A stretch of DNA of 64,000 nt from NCBI GenBank assembly GCA_947650285.1, contig CANTFL010000279.1:62001-126000 (forward strand). Reading direction: 5' to 3'. This document shows positions 9,510 to 17,352 of this stretch, in pieces (within the stretch, counting starts at the first letter, position 1; the number at the start of each line of letters is the position of its first letter). Made by a program: the position numbers and the translations under genes. The DNA is from Hyaloperonospora brassicae. Lineage: Eukaryota; Oomycota; Peronosporomycetes; Peronosporales; Peronosporaceae. The notes beneath the pieces were generated by a model. It had not been told where the DNA came from, made no database searches, and saw nothing but the letters and a program-made list of their open reading frames with translations.

Positions 9510-12356
9510 TCATTTACTGGATGGATTCACCAGATGATCCATCAATCGCAGAAGATCCTTATCTTCCGCGTATGCCTTTCGTACGTCGTCAAGTAAACTT
9601 GACGACGGGACACTGACTGACAGTGTCGCAACAGTGGGCTTGTCCTCACTGTTGGATTGCGCGTCCGGCTCGAAATCGGGCCGGCGCGAAAGAGCATCCG
9701 CGACGACATTGAGTAGTCCCGGTTTATACTCCACGGAGAAGTTATACTCCGCGAAGAAAGACAGCCACCTCGTCATTCTTTGCGAGAGGTGTGGGCTGTT
9801 TACGGCCGTGCGTAATGACGCATGGTCCGTGTAGACAACAAACGGTCTATCTCCCAAGAGATAGACGCGAAATTTAGCCAGTGCGTATTTCATGGCAAGG
9901 AGTTCCTTGTCATGCACTGGGTAATTACGCTCAGCTGCTTGCAGCTGACGCGATTGATAACAGATGACGCGCTCCGCGCCATCTGCATCGAACTGCATTA
10001 ACGCACAGCCGATTGCGAAATCGCTGGCGTCACAGACCACATGAAATGGTCTGTCCTGATCTGCAATCGCCAAGATCGGCGATTGCACCAAGCTTTGCTT
10101 GATACCTTCAAAGGAACGCTGGCACTCAGCGTTCCATGACCACTTGACATTTTTCTTGAGCAAGCAAGAAAGATGTACCGTCATCTCGGCGTAGTTGCGC
10201 GAGTACTTGTGCAAGTACGCCGCAAGACCAAGGAACTTTCGAAGTCCCTTGACATCGACTGGCACTGGCCAGTCGGTGATCGCCTTGATCTTTTCGGGAT
10301 CAGGGCGTACGCCGTGTTTCCCCACGATGCACCCAAGAAGTGGTATTTCGCTAGCCGCGAATATACACTTCTTGAGGTTGGCGTACAACTTATGCTTGCG
10401 CATAAGTTGAAGAACCTGACGAACGTGAGTTCTGTGAACTTCAACGTCCGTCTTCCCGTCCATAGCCCGGCTATGGACGAACACATCGTCGAAGTAACTC
10501 GGTGCGAAGTCTCGCACCGGTCTCAACAGATTTGTTACACATCTGTTGAATGTTGCAGGGGCATTACTCAGCCCCTGTGGCATCACTAGCCACTCCCACA
10601 GCATCCCGCTGGGGGTACTCACTGCTGTGAACGGGACGTCCCGTTCACGCATCAGGATCTGATAGAATCCATCCATCAGATCCATGGACGAAAAGATGGT
10701 ACTCTTTGACATACCATCTATGATTACGTCCTTCCTCGGTATCGGCGTCTGAGCCGGTACCGTTGCAGCATTCAACTTGTTGAATGCGTGCACTATCCGC
10801 CACCCTCCTGTGGCCTTTCGCACACAGAAGGTCGGAGAGCTGTGAGGGGATGTTGATTCCCTCACATGGCCCGCTGCTAAGCGATCGGCAAAGAACTTGT
10901 CGATCGCTATCACTTGTTCACGAGGCAGTGGCCACTGCTTCATGACACAGTATTTCGAGCCCGGTTTGAGCTCGATCTCGTGTCGAGTGCCTTTGTCCTT
11001 AGGCAACTCGCAAGGTACGGATTCAGGGAACACATCCCTGAATTCGATCAAATCCTTATACAAAGGATTTGCCTGAAGTGACTCCCAGGATTGGGAAGCG
11101 TATCGCTCAATCCGAGTCTTCTCATCGAGGACACTTTCGTCCATCGATGAGCTGCTGAGAACCCGTTCGTTCTCAGCAAATACTGTTGCCGACCGAATGT
11201 CGGTCACATACTTGTCCTCTGTGACGAGTACGCAGATCTGCTTGACTTTGCCACTACGCAGATCACGCAAGAACCGTTTCGGTTCTAGCGTTGGCAACTG
11301 AGTTATCTCCGAAGTCAACTTCGGAGGCACAATCAGATCAAGCGTATAAGCGCCTACGCTTGATCCGTCATTAACCAAGACGTTCAACGTCTCGGTTTCT
11401 TCCTGGGATCTTGCTTCCACAGGTTGCTGAGGGCCTGATCCCTCAGCAAGCAACTCTTGAGGAACTCCTTCCTCAAGCACGTGGGGACTTATTCCCTCGA
11501 CGTCTTCCGACTGTGGCTGTGCAACCACAGTCAGGAACCGATCCTCTACGGTCGACTCTCCAGTCGACCTAGGATTTTCATGTTGCCCCTTGGGGGCAAC
11601 AGATTTCTTTCTTCTAAGATGCTGCCCGCTAGGCATGCATCCATGTCCCGGTCCACTCGAATTATTCGAGTGGTGGACCTTCGGCGCAGCCTGTACTTCT
11701 GTACAGCCGCCGGGAGCTTGCTCCACAGTGTAGTGATCAACTACACTGTGACCTTGTGCAGTCGTGCTAACGACCGTACCGCAAGTGAGGCCATCGCACT
11801 CACTCGCAGAACATCCACACGCTTGTGGACGCTCCAAGATGTTCATCAGATGGCCATCTGATGAACAAGTAGCAGTCATCTTCACGGATCGATGCTGCCA
11901 GCTCATCCTTGGCTCGTATTTTCTGAGCCAAGGTAATCCCAGGATGACATCAAATTTGTCATCCAGATCTAGTACGATGAAATCATCATCGTACTGCTCG
12001 CCCTCTAACGTGTAGTGGATTCCTACTACACGTTTCTCAACGGTTATCGATGCGCCTGTTGCAAGGCGCACCGTCATTCTCGTGAGGGGAATGTCGCGCT
12101 CAACGAACTTGAGCCTACGACCCTCTAGTGACTGGCGACGAACAAAGTTGTTCGACGCCCCACAGTCTACTAGGGCACGAAGCGACAAGTCATTTTTCGC
12201 TTCCAACTTCAAGGTGATGAGCGAAACGTCATCACCAGGTGCAGAGACACACAATGATTGTGTATCTGGAGCAACTTTCGTCAAGAGGTTTGCAAATTCT
12301 CTTGAGATTACTGGGTCAGTAGGGGCGGAGCGCCCTACTGACCCCGACCATTTTTT
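9510..12356 (-). pseudogene. Pol: protease, reverse transcriptase, RNase H
   Basis: The frame is open from the putative -1 shift site at 12350-12356 to a TGA at 9510-9512. From the leucine codon at 12284, the protease active site VDCGAS is near residue 40, with ILGLPWL near 115. After a long Ser/Glu-rich spacer come RT (PLPREQVIAIDKFFADRLAAG, SSMDLMDGFYQI, YFDDVF near residue 596) and RNase H (VVCDASDFAIG, DKELLAMKYA, VYTDHASLR, NVVADALSRR). DCG replaces the more usual DTG or DSG. No ATG starts the frame close to gag, consistent with synthesis as a Gag-Pol fusion. The terminal TGA cuts integrase off, so I mark the gene as interrupted. Confidence 0.92.
12313..12356 (-). promoter_or_regulatory. 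Putative -1 programmed frameshift signal, gag to pol
   Basis: On the coding strand the gag frame reads TCA AAA AAT, giving the slippery heptamer A AAA AAT (12350-12356). Five bases later a perfect 12-bp stem (12333-12344 with 12313-12324) closes an 8-base loop. The gag stop TAG (12335-12337) lies inside the stem. Slipping back one base at the heptamer enters the pol frame, which is open from there. Heptamer, spacing and stem are what retroviral -1 signals need. Because short stems are common throughout this element, the stem alone is weak evidence; the phase and heptamer are stronger. Confidence 0.7.
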
Positions 12357-13489
12357 GATGGTCCGTCTCGCTGTTGCGGCTTCGCAACAGCGCTGGACCC
12401 ACGCCCATTGCCCTTTCTGGCAAAAGGTCGTCCATTTCGCTCAATACTGTTTGGTACTGGGCGTGGAGCACTACACTCGTATGCGTAGTGCCCTAACTTC
12501 TGACAGCGATTGCACCTCTGCAATCGCTTGTTGTTTGTAGAGCGAGGTCTCTCGCTCTCAACATAACAGAGGTCCATTGGTTCTGGACCTCCGATCTCTT
12601 GTCGTCTCGGTGGACGGTAAGAGTTTGAGCTAGCATGAGCCTGTCTCATGCTAAAGGATTCCTGTTCCGCGGCTGATATCGCTTCTTCAAGCGTATTCAG
12701 CTCAAGGCGGAACAGGTGGCTCCTGACGGGCCCTTCTGCGAGCCCTTGCATGAACACCGTAATCAACGTGTGTTCATGAACTGGGTTTGCAGTTATACTA
12801 CTCGCAAGGAGTCGTATATGTTGTGCGTAAGCGTGCACACTACGCTTACCCTGCTTGAGTTTCAGGAGCTCTGAACGAGCCCTGAACTCAGCACGTGGCG
12901 GCTCAAACGTTTGTCTGAGCCGGGACTTGAGGTCATCTAGCGACCTAAACACATTTGGGTCGCTACTCTCGAGTCCCAGGGACCAAGTTTTGGCACGCCC
13001 TGCCAAGTGGGTCTGAGCAAATGTGAGTTTCATTTGCTCATCTTCGACGCGACGAGCCCTTAAGGCTCTGTCGAGTTCGACAAACCATAGTAACAGGGAG
13101 TCCTCCGGGACTCCACTGTACTTGGAGATGTCGACTTTCATCACTTCGGGACGACGCGCATGCGCCGTCCCGCCCACAGCAGCATGGAATTGCTGCTGTC
13201 TCAACAGCTCCGTCTGTTGAGCACCGAGTTCTCTCAACTGCTCGGCCTGTTGAGAGCCTTGCTGGTGAAGCAAGGCTACTTTCTCCCTCTCGAGAGCAAG
13301 TTCATTGTGAATGAACTTGGCGATAGCAGCATGTTGTTGGTCTCTGTCTAGAGACTCCAACATGGTGCTGACGACGAGTTCGCCTACGGTAGAACTCATT
13401 CGTTCTACCGCACCCCATTCGATGTCACTCAAATGGGTAAACCCTTCACGCGTGGCGTGAAAGGTGTCTTCTTCATCCAACATGAACAT
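12335..13489 (-). CDS. gag: Gag structural protein with CCHC zinc knuckle
   Basis: An ATG at 13487-13489, 44 bases inside the 5' LTR, opens 384 codons. The middle has a retrotransposon-Gag capsid-like region (WFVELDRALRARRVEDEQM, AGRAKTWSLGLESSDPNVF, YAQHIRLLASSI, FMQGLAEGPVRSHLF). Near the C-terminus a CCHC knuckle, C-x2-C-x4-H-x4-C (about residues 326-339), is followed by a basic Arg/Gly tail. An N-terminal Gln-rich segment (QQGSQQAEQLRELGAQQTEL) may form a coiled coil. Gag assembles particles around element RNA. The frame is intact, unlike pol, and ends within the frameshift hairpin. Initiation could also occur at the second ATG, two codons on. Confidence 0.92.
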   Translation of the reverse strand: MFMLDEEDTFHATREGFTHLSDIEWGAVERMSSTVGELVVSTMLESLDRDQQHAAIAKFIHNELALEREKVALLHQQGSQQAEQLRELGAQQTELLRQQQFHAAVGGTAHARRPEVMKVDISKYSGVPEDSLLLWFVELDRALRARRVEDEQMKLTFAQTHLAGRAKTWSLGLESSDPNVFRSLDDLKSRLRQTFEPPRAEFRARSELLKLKQGKRSVHAYAQHIRLLASSITANPVHEHTLITVFMQGLAEGPVRSHLFRLELNTLEEAISAAEQESFSMRQAHASSNSYRPPRRQEIGGPEPMDLCYVESERPRSTNNKRLQRCNRCQKLGHYAYECSAPRPVPNSIERNGRPFARKGNGRGSSAVAKPQQRDGPSKNGRGQ

Positions 13490-13520
13490 GTTGGATGATG
13501 TGGTCCTTGGAAGGACTACA

Positions 13521-13531
13521 AAGTGCTACCA
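13521..13531 (-). other. Candidate primer binding site of copy 2
   Basis: Two bases inside the 5' LTR the coding strand reads TGGTAGCACTT, the complement of a tRNA 3' end finishing in GCTACCA. A TGG start directly after the LTR is the usual primer site position. An initiator-methionine tRNA is a reasonable guess from the ACCA end, but I cannot confirm the species. Confidence 0.6.
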
Positions 13532-13533
13532 GG

Positions 13534-13921
13534 TGTAACGGGGCACACCCTTGCGTAACTTAACGCAAGGGATTTGGGTGCCCCGACGGACGTACACGTG
13601 GCGAGCGAGGAAGCGTAGGTAGGGTAAAAGTAGAAATGTTATATTAATAAATTAAGTCTTTAAACTACTGTCTCTTCGTTTGACTTAATTCAATTATACT
13701 AATATAACTGCATGTATGGTGACGTCTCGTCACCACTCATTGCGCGCGTCTTGCGGCGATTGGTGGGTTGATATCATCACGATATCAACCAATGAACAGA
13801 CCCTTTGGTCGACCCTTCAATATCACCACTTTGGTGATATTGTTTAAAGAATATCCATCTTATATTCTTTATTGTCACTTTCCTTAAGTGACAATATCAT
13901 GTAACGGGCTGCCCCGTTACA
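13534..13921 (-). repeat. 5' LTR of copy 2 (388 bp)
   Basis: It is the mate of the LTR at 5947-6334 with two visible mismatches. In element orientation it begins TGTAACGGGGCAGCCCGTTACA, which folds on itself with nine paired bases, and ends TGCCCCGTTACA. It should contain the promoter for gag-pol, but I could not pick out a convincing TATA box or initiator. Confidence 0.95.
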
Positions 13922-13926
13922 ATAGT
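13922..13926. repeat. Target site duplication, right copy
   Basis: ATAGT directly after the 5' LTR equals the five bases before the 3' LTR at 5942-5946. Confidence 0.9.
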
Positions 13927-14340
13927 CACAACAAGTTGAGTTGCCAGGCCATATTTCAACATGCCAATTATCAGGATGTATTCAAGAATTGACTGCGACG
14001 TCAGCGGCAAACAAATTCGCAGATTGGTTTTAGCAGTGTACCGGATTCGTTCCAGACAATTATTCTGACGCTACACAGTGCTCATTCACCACTTACGTCA
14101 CGTTTGCCCACGCCCACGCAGGCGTTCTGCATTTGTTATAGACCTGATAAGGATATACGCTATAAGGCGCCACGCTATTAAAAAGATTACGCGAGGCAGA
14201 ATATGCTGGCTCTAAATTTGATGTACGAACCTTGTAGCGAAGCAGCACAATATCCAAGCTCACTTCATCTGTATCCTGCGCCCACCATATAACTCTTTAG
14301 AAGTGCCTCTCATGTCGAGTATCGTGATGCAGCCACACTT
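13927..14340. other. No gene seen
   Basis: This interval shows no reading frame with recognisable features and no clear repeat. It is the right flank of the gypsy insertion. Confidence 0.5.
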
Positions 14341-14344
14341 CATA

Positions 14345-14560
14345 CAACATTAACAATAGCACCCACAACAACAACCACAACAGCAACAAAAGCAGGAGCA
14401 TCACCAGTAGCAGCAACAACATCATCAATAGAATCTACAATAACAACCGCAGCAGCAACAACAGCAGTAGCACCACCAGTAGCAGCAACAATATCAACAA
14501 TAGCTACTACAAAAACAATACCAAAAGCGATAACATCAGTTTCAACAACATTAGCGCAGA
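14345..14560. repeat. Degenerate CAA/CAG trinucleotide repeat
   Basis: The sequence is a run of CAACAA, CAGCAA and AGCAG units with an internal larger repeat (ACCAGTAGCAGCAACAA appears twice, near 14405 and 14475). A 102-codon frame on the minus strand across it reads as Val/Ala/Ile low complexity and is a by-product of the repeat. Confidence 0.8.
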
Positions 14561-14572
14561 CCGACTGGGGCT

Positions 14573-14705
14573 GGCCGTGACCAACCCCGCCCTGTTTGGG
14601 GCCGGGGCGCGGAGAGGGTTCTGTAACTGGTGGCTGCAAGCGCAGCACGCGCGCGGTATAACCCTCTCCGCGGCTTCCCTAACCGGGCGGGGGTTGGTCA
14701 CGGCC
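14573..14705. repeat. GC-rich nested hairpin or miniature inverted-repeat element
   Basis: The outer arms GGCCGTGACCAACCCCGCCC (14573-14592) and its near-complement (14685-14705) pair over about 20 bases. Inner arms GCGGAGAGGGTT (14609-14620) and AACCCTCTCCGC (14660-14671) pair perfectly. The block is much more GC-rich than its surroundings. It could be a small non-autonomous transposon or a structured RNA locus. No target duplication was identified. Confidence 0.6.
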
Positions 14706-14977
14706 GTAAAATGGTAATCGAAAACGACTAGGGACGTGTGGTTTTATGTGTACCACACTAATTTAGTTATACTAGGACATGGGGCATTTTTTTATTTTCT
14801 CAATTCTAAATTGTCAATGGAAAAATCAATTCAGAGGGTACTAATAGAAGGTGATACAAAAAATGTTATCGTCAAAATTTATAGTTGGGCCCAGCTGACA
14901 ATTTGTTGAATATTGGCTATTATAGATAAATATTATTAAAATCTAATATTTGCATTGAGTATTTATTATCAAAGACG

Positions 14978-15003
14978 TGTAACGGGCTCACTCCATTTCA
15001 CCC
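14978..15003 (-). repeat. LTR border scrap of gypsy family 1
   Basis: TGTAACGGGCTCACTCCATTTCA followed by CACCCTCC resembles a family 1 LTR border plus polypurine tract read in the same direction as 6311-6345. Only the border is recognisable; the rest of the LTR upstream has decayed. Confidence 0.4.
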
Positions 15004-15101
15004 TCCGCGTACTGTATTGACACAAATGAGGCGTTTTAAATTTCGAAAATATAGGTTAGTGCTTTAATATAAATCAATGGCTAACTTTTTCACGTACACT
15101 G

Positions 15102-15227
15102 GGGAGAGGCTAAATACACCGGGCATTATTGCTAAATACACCGGCGTATATCCATCAGACACAATGTTTATATGACAACAGTGGTCACGCAGCCAGGCCA
15201 CGTCAATTCGAATATGACAAGATAAGC
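15102..15227 (+). repeat. Left TIR of the Mutator-like element
   Basis: It is the inverted complement of 16133-16258 with scattered mismatches and equal length. It ends inward at GATAAGC. Confidence 0.85.
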
Positions 15228-15332
15228 TAAAAAAAAATGCATCGTTATCGTAGCCAGATTACCTATGGTCCTATATGCGCTGCACCACAGCTTCCGTGTG
15301 TGAGATTCCAAAATTTTGTTTCTGTTTGCCTT

Positions 15333-16110
15333 CTATAGAATATTGCGGACATCCTTTGCATTTATAAGGATACCCGCCTTCTTAAACTGGTAATATTTTA
15401 TGTACATCACATACAGACAGAAAAACATTGACCTGCTATATATGTATTCAACACGCGCACATACACGTGAAGAAGATCCATTTTGATGCATCCGGACGAC
15501 CTCAGAATTAATATCGTCATTATTTAGCGACGCACGTCTCGCCGCCGGTAGCGCTGAGAGCATGGTCTTGATGATAGAACGGAAGTGAACGGTGTGGCAG
15601 TTGTGTACACAAAGCGTTGACCAGGCACTTTTTTCTGGAGCGTGGTGGTCATACATGACCAAAAGCTCGTATGAACAGCCAACCTTTTTTGTCCCGCGAT
15701 CTCGCATTGATGTGTGCCGACTGTGAAATTCGTATAATGTTTTCCCTGCGAACATGTAAATAAGAAACTGCGCTTGGGACCTATCGAGCGGCTGCGGGAT
15801 ACGCTTATGGCAAAGCCTTGGCGTACGGCGTACTGCTTCAAAGTCTCTACAGCCGTCTTTTGACTGTCAAAAGGCCCTACCGGTGGGGTTCTTTACAGAT
15901 CCATTAGAAATTAGCGGCGGCAGGATCAGGGCCAGCATCAAATTGAGGCGTAACATGATTGTCAGCGACGACAGAATTAGTACTAACATCAACGACTGCA
16001 GCAGTGGCAGCAGCAGTAGTGAAGGCGGATGAAGTGCTCATCATCATGCATTGGACAACGGAGGATTTCTTTTTACATCTTCGTGGCCTAACCATGTTAC
16101 ATATGTCCAT
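15333..16110 (-). pseudogene. Broken ORF in the Mutator-like element
   Basis: An ATG at 16108-16110 starts a basic N-terminus (VRPRRCKKKSS). After stops, frames at 15524-15841 and 15333-15755 continue with KKVGCSYELLVMYDHHAP and WSTLCVHNCHTVHF. A Cys followed by a CxxHNxH-type end is reminiscent of the zinc module at the start of Mutator/FAR1-type transposases. That is weak evidence; no catalytic domain is present. Frameshifts make it a relic or a captured fragment. Confidence 0.4.
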
Positions 16111-16132
16111 GTTACATATGTATTTCTACCCT

Positions 16133-16258
16133 GCTTATCCTGTCATATTCGAATTGACGCGGCCTGGCTACGTGACCACGGTTGTCATGTAAACATTAAG
16201 TCTAATGGATAGGCGCCGGTGTATCTAGCAATTATGCCCGGTGTATTTAGCTTCTCCC
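16133..16258 (-). repeat. Right TIR of the Mutator-like element
   Basis: It is the mate of 15102-15227. Just inside it (16093-16122) the sequence CATGTTACATATG occurs twice, a small direct duplication. Confidence 0.85.
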
Positions 16259-16379
16259 TCTACACTGCGCCATGCACAGTCTGTCTCTTTGATGAACATT
16301 TTTGAAGAGGGAAAAGAAGAACTGTATTCAATATTGTTCGTCATTCTTATTGCACCCCTTTGATCGGACTTAAACTATT

Positions 16380-16460
16380 TTAAGCTACTAAATACGAATG
16401 AAGCTACTCGCGCACCATCCATTGCGCACTTCTAGCGGGGATTGGTTGCTCACTTTGTTG
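16380..16460 (-). repeat. Weak LTR remnant of gypsy family 1
   Basis: The block CCATTGCGCACTTCTAGCGG followed by GGATTGGTTG resembles the LTR block CTCATTGCGCGCGTCTTGCGG followed by CGATTGGTGGG near 6150-6180. Similarity outside this block is poor. Confidence 0.35.
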
Positions 16461-17352
16461 ATACCATGACCTATATCTAGGTATGAGTAAAGTGGCGTCG
16501 AATATGGGCTTTGAGGGTTAAATATACTCACGTTTTACTTAGCAAAGTAATGTTGGAGAGAGTGACCAATTACGATTGCATTTACATTGATCCAACTTAG
16601 TGACAATGATATGCACAGTAGGGGCTTGCTTATCCCACTCACCGTACGACAACCAGACTAGTTCGTTCACTGAATGTAGTAATTAGGCTCAGGATATACA
16701 AGACATCCCGCAATCAGTAAGAGATGTATAGGCCCGTCTAACTCACTCACAAGTGGATAGGGCTGATGTACTAGCGCATTAAGTTGGATCGCTGGGACGG
16801 TGACTCCGTAAACTTACCTGAAGTTGTTCTTTGTAGCGATGTGTGCCAGAATGCTCCTCGGTATATTTGTATCACTAACACACAATTTCGTAAAGATCCA
16901 AAAGCAGGCGGATGCTTAATGCACAGTCGCAAGGACCATTTCAGTGCGTTAACTACCATCTGGAACCACTTTTAGTCTTCCTTGGCTCACTTATATACCT
17001 AAATTTCGTGATCTCGCCAATGCATGATGCATCAGACAAGTGTCTTCGCCACTGTAATCCACCACTCATGACAGCTCTGATCAGTGGACGATATTCGGCT
17101 TGAACTCCGACGCACTACGAGAGCTTCCCTAGCTTTCAGCTCCATTTCAAATCAGCTATAATTGACGCAATGTGCGCCAAGTTTGACTCTTCTGAGGATT
17201 CGGTCCTATCAATCGCGCCACTGAGAAGGTCAATTGTTCCGAGAACTAGCGCCCATGCTGTGGCAATTTGTTTACAGCCTCTTTGTACTTTTAGTCTCTG
17301 TCACGTGTGACAGGCCCACGCACTACTCACTCGGTTACTTCGTGTGCTACGT
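16461..17352. other. No supported gene
   Basis: Only short frames occur (the longest about 63 codons near 16784-17103), with no motif I recognise. The segment lies downstream of the secreted protein gene and may contain its 3' untranslated region. Confidence 0.5.

Larger units (their letters stand above)
5947..13921 (-). mobile_element. Nearly complete Ty3/gypsy chromovirus (family 1, copy 2)
   Basis: The element is 7975 bp, bounded by 388-bp direct LTRs and a 5-bp duplication ATAGT at 5942-5946 and 13922-13926. In its own orientation (minus) the order is 5' LTR, primer site, gag, -1 frameshift signal, protease, RT, RNase H, integrase with HHCC and DDE motifs, acidic linker, SH3-like part, chromodomain, antisense frame, polypurine tract and 3' LTR. 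I see only two LTR mismatches, which indicates a recent insertion. Two lesions damage pol: an in-frame TGA at 9510-9512 between RNase H and integrase, and a frameshift at a G run near 8662. Other copies could still mobilise it in trans. Confidence 0.95.
15102..16258 (-). mobile_element. Mutator-like DNA element with 126-bp TIRs
   Basis: Inverted repeats at 15102-15227 and 16133-16258 are each 126 bp and align end to end, starting GGGAGAGGCTAAATACACC and GGGAGAAGCTAAATACACC. They are flanked by CGTACACTG (15093-15101) and TCTACACTG (16259-16267), a 9-bp duplication with two changes. Long TIRs with 9-bp duplications are the signature of Mutator-like elements. The TIR itself contains GCTAAATACACCGG twice. 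At 1157 bp the element is too short for a full transposase and carries only a broken frame, so it is non-autonomous. Confidence 0.8.

Noticed and set aside
10173..10589. 138-codon plus-strand frame opposite RT
   Set aside because: It has no independent conservation evidence and mirrors the minus-strand RT codons, unlike the antisense frame at 6465-8069.
14340..14648. 102-codon minus-strand frame rich in Val and Ala
   Set aside because: It is the translation of a CAA/CAG trinucleotide repeat.
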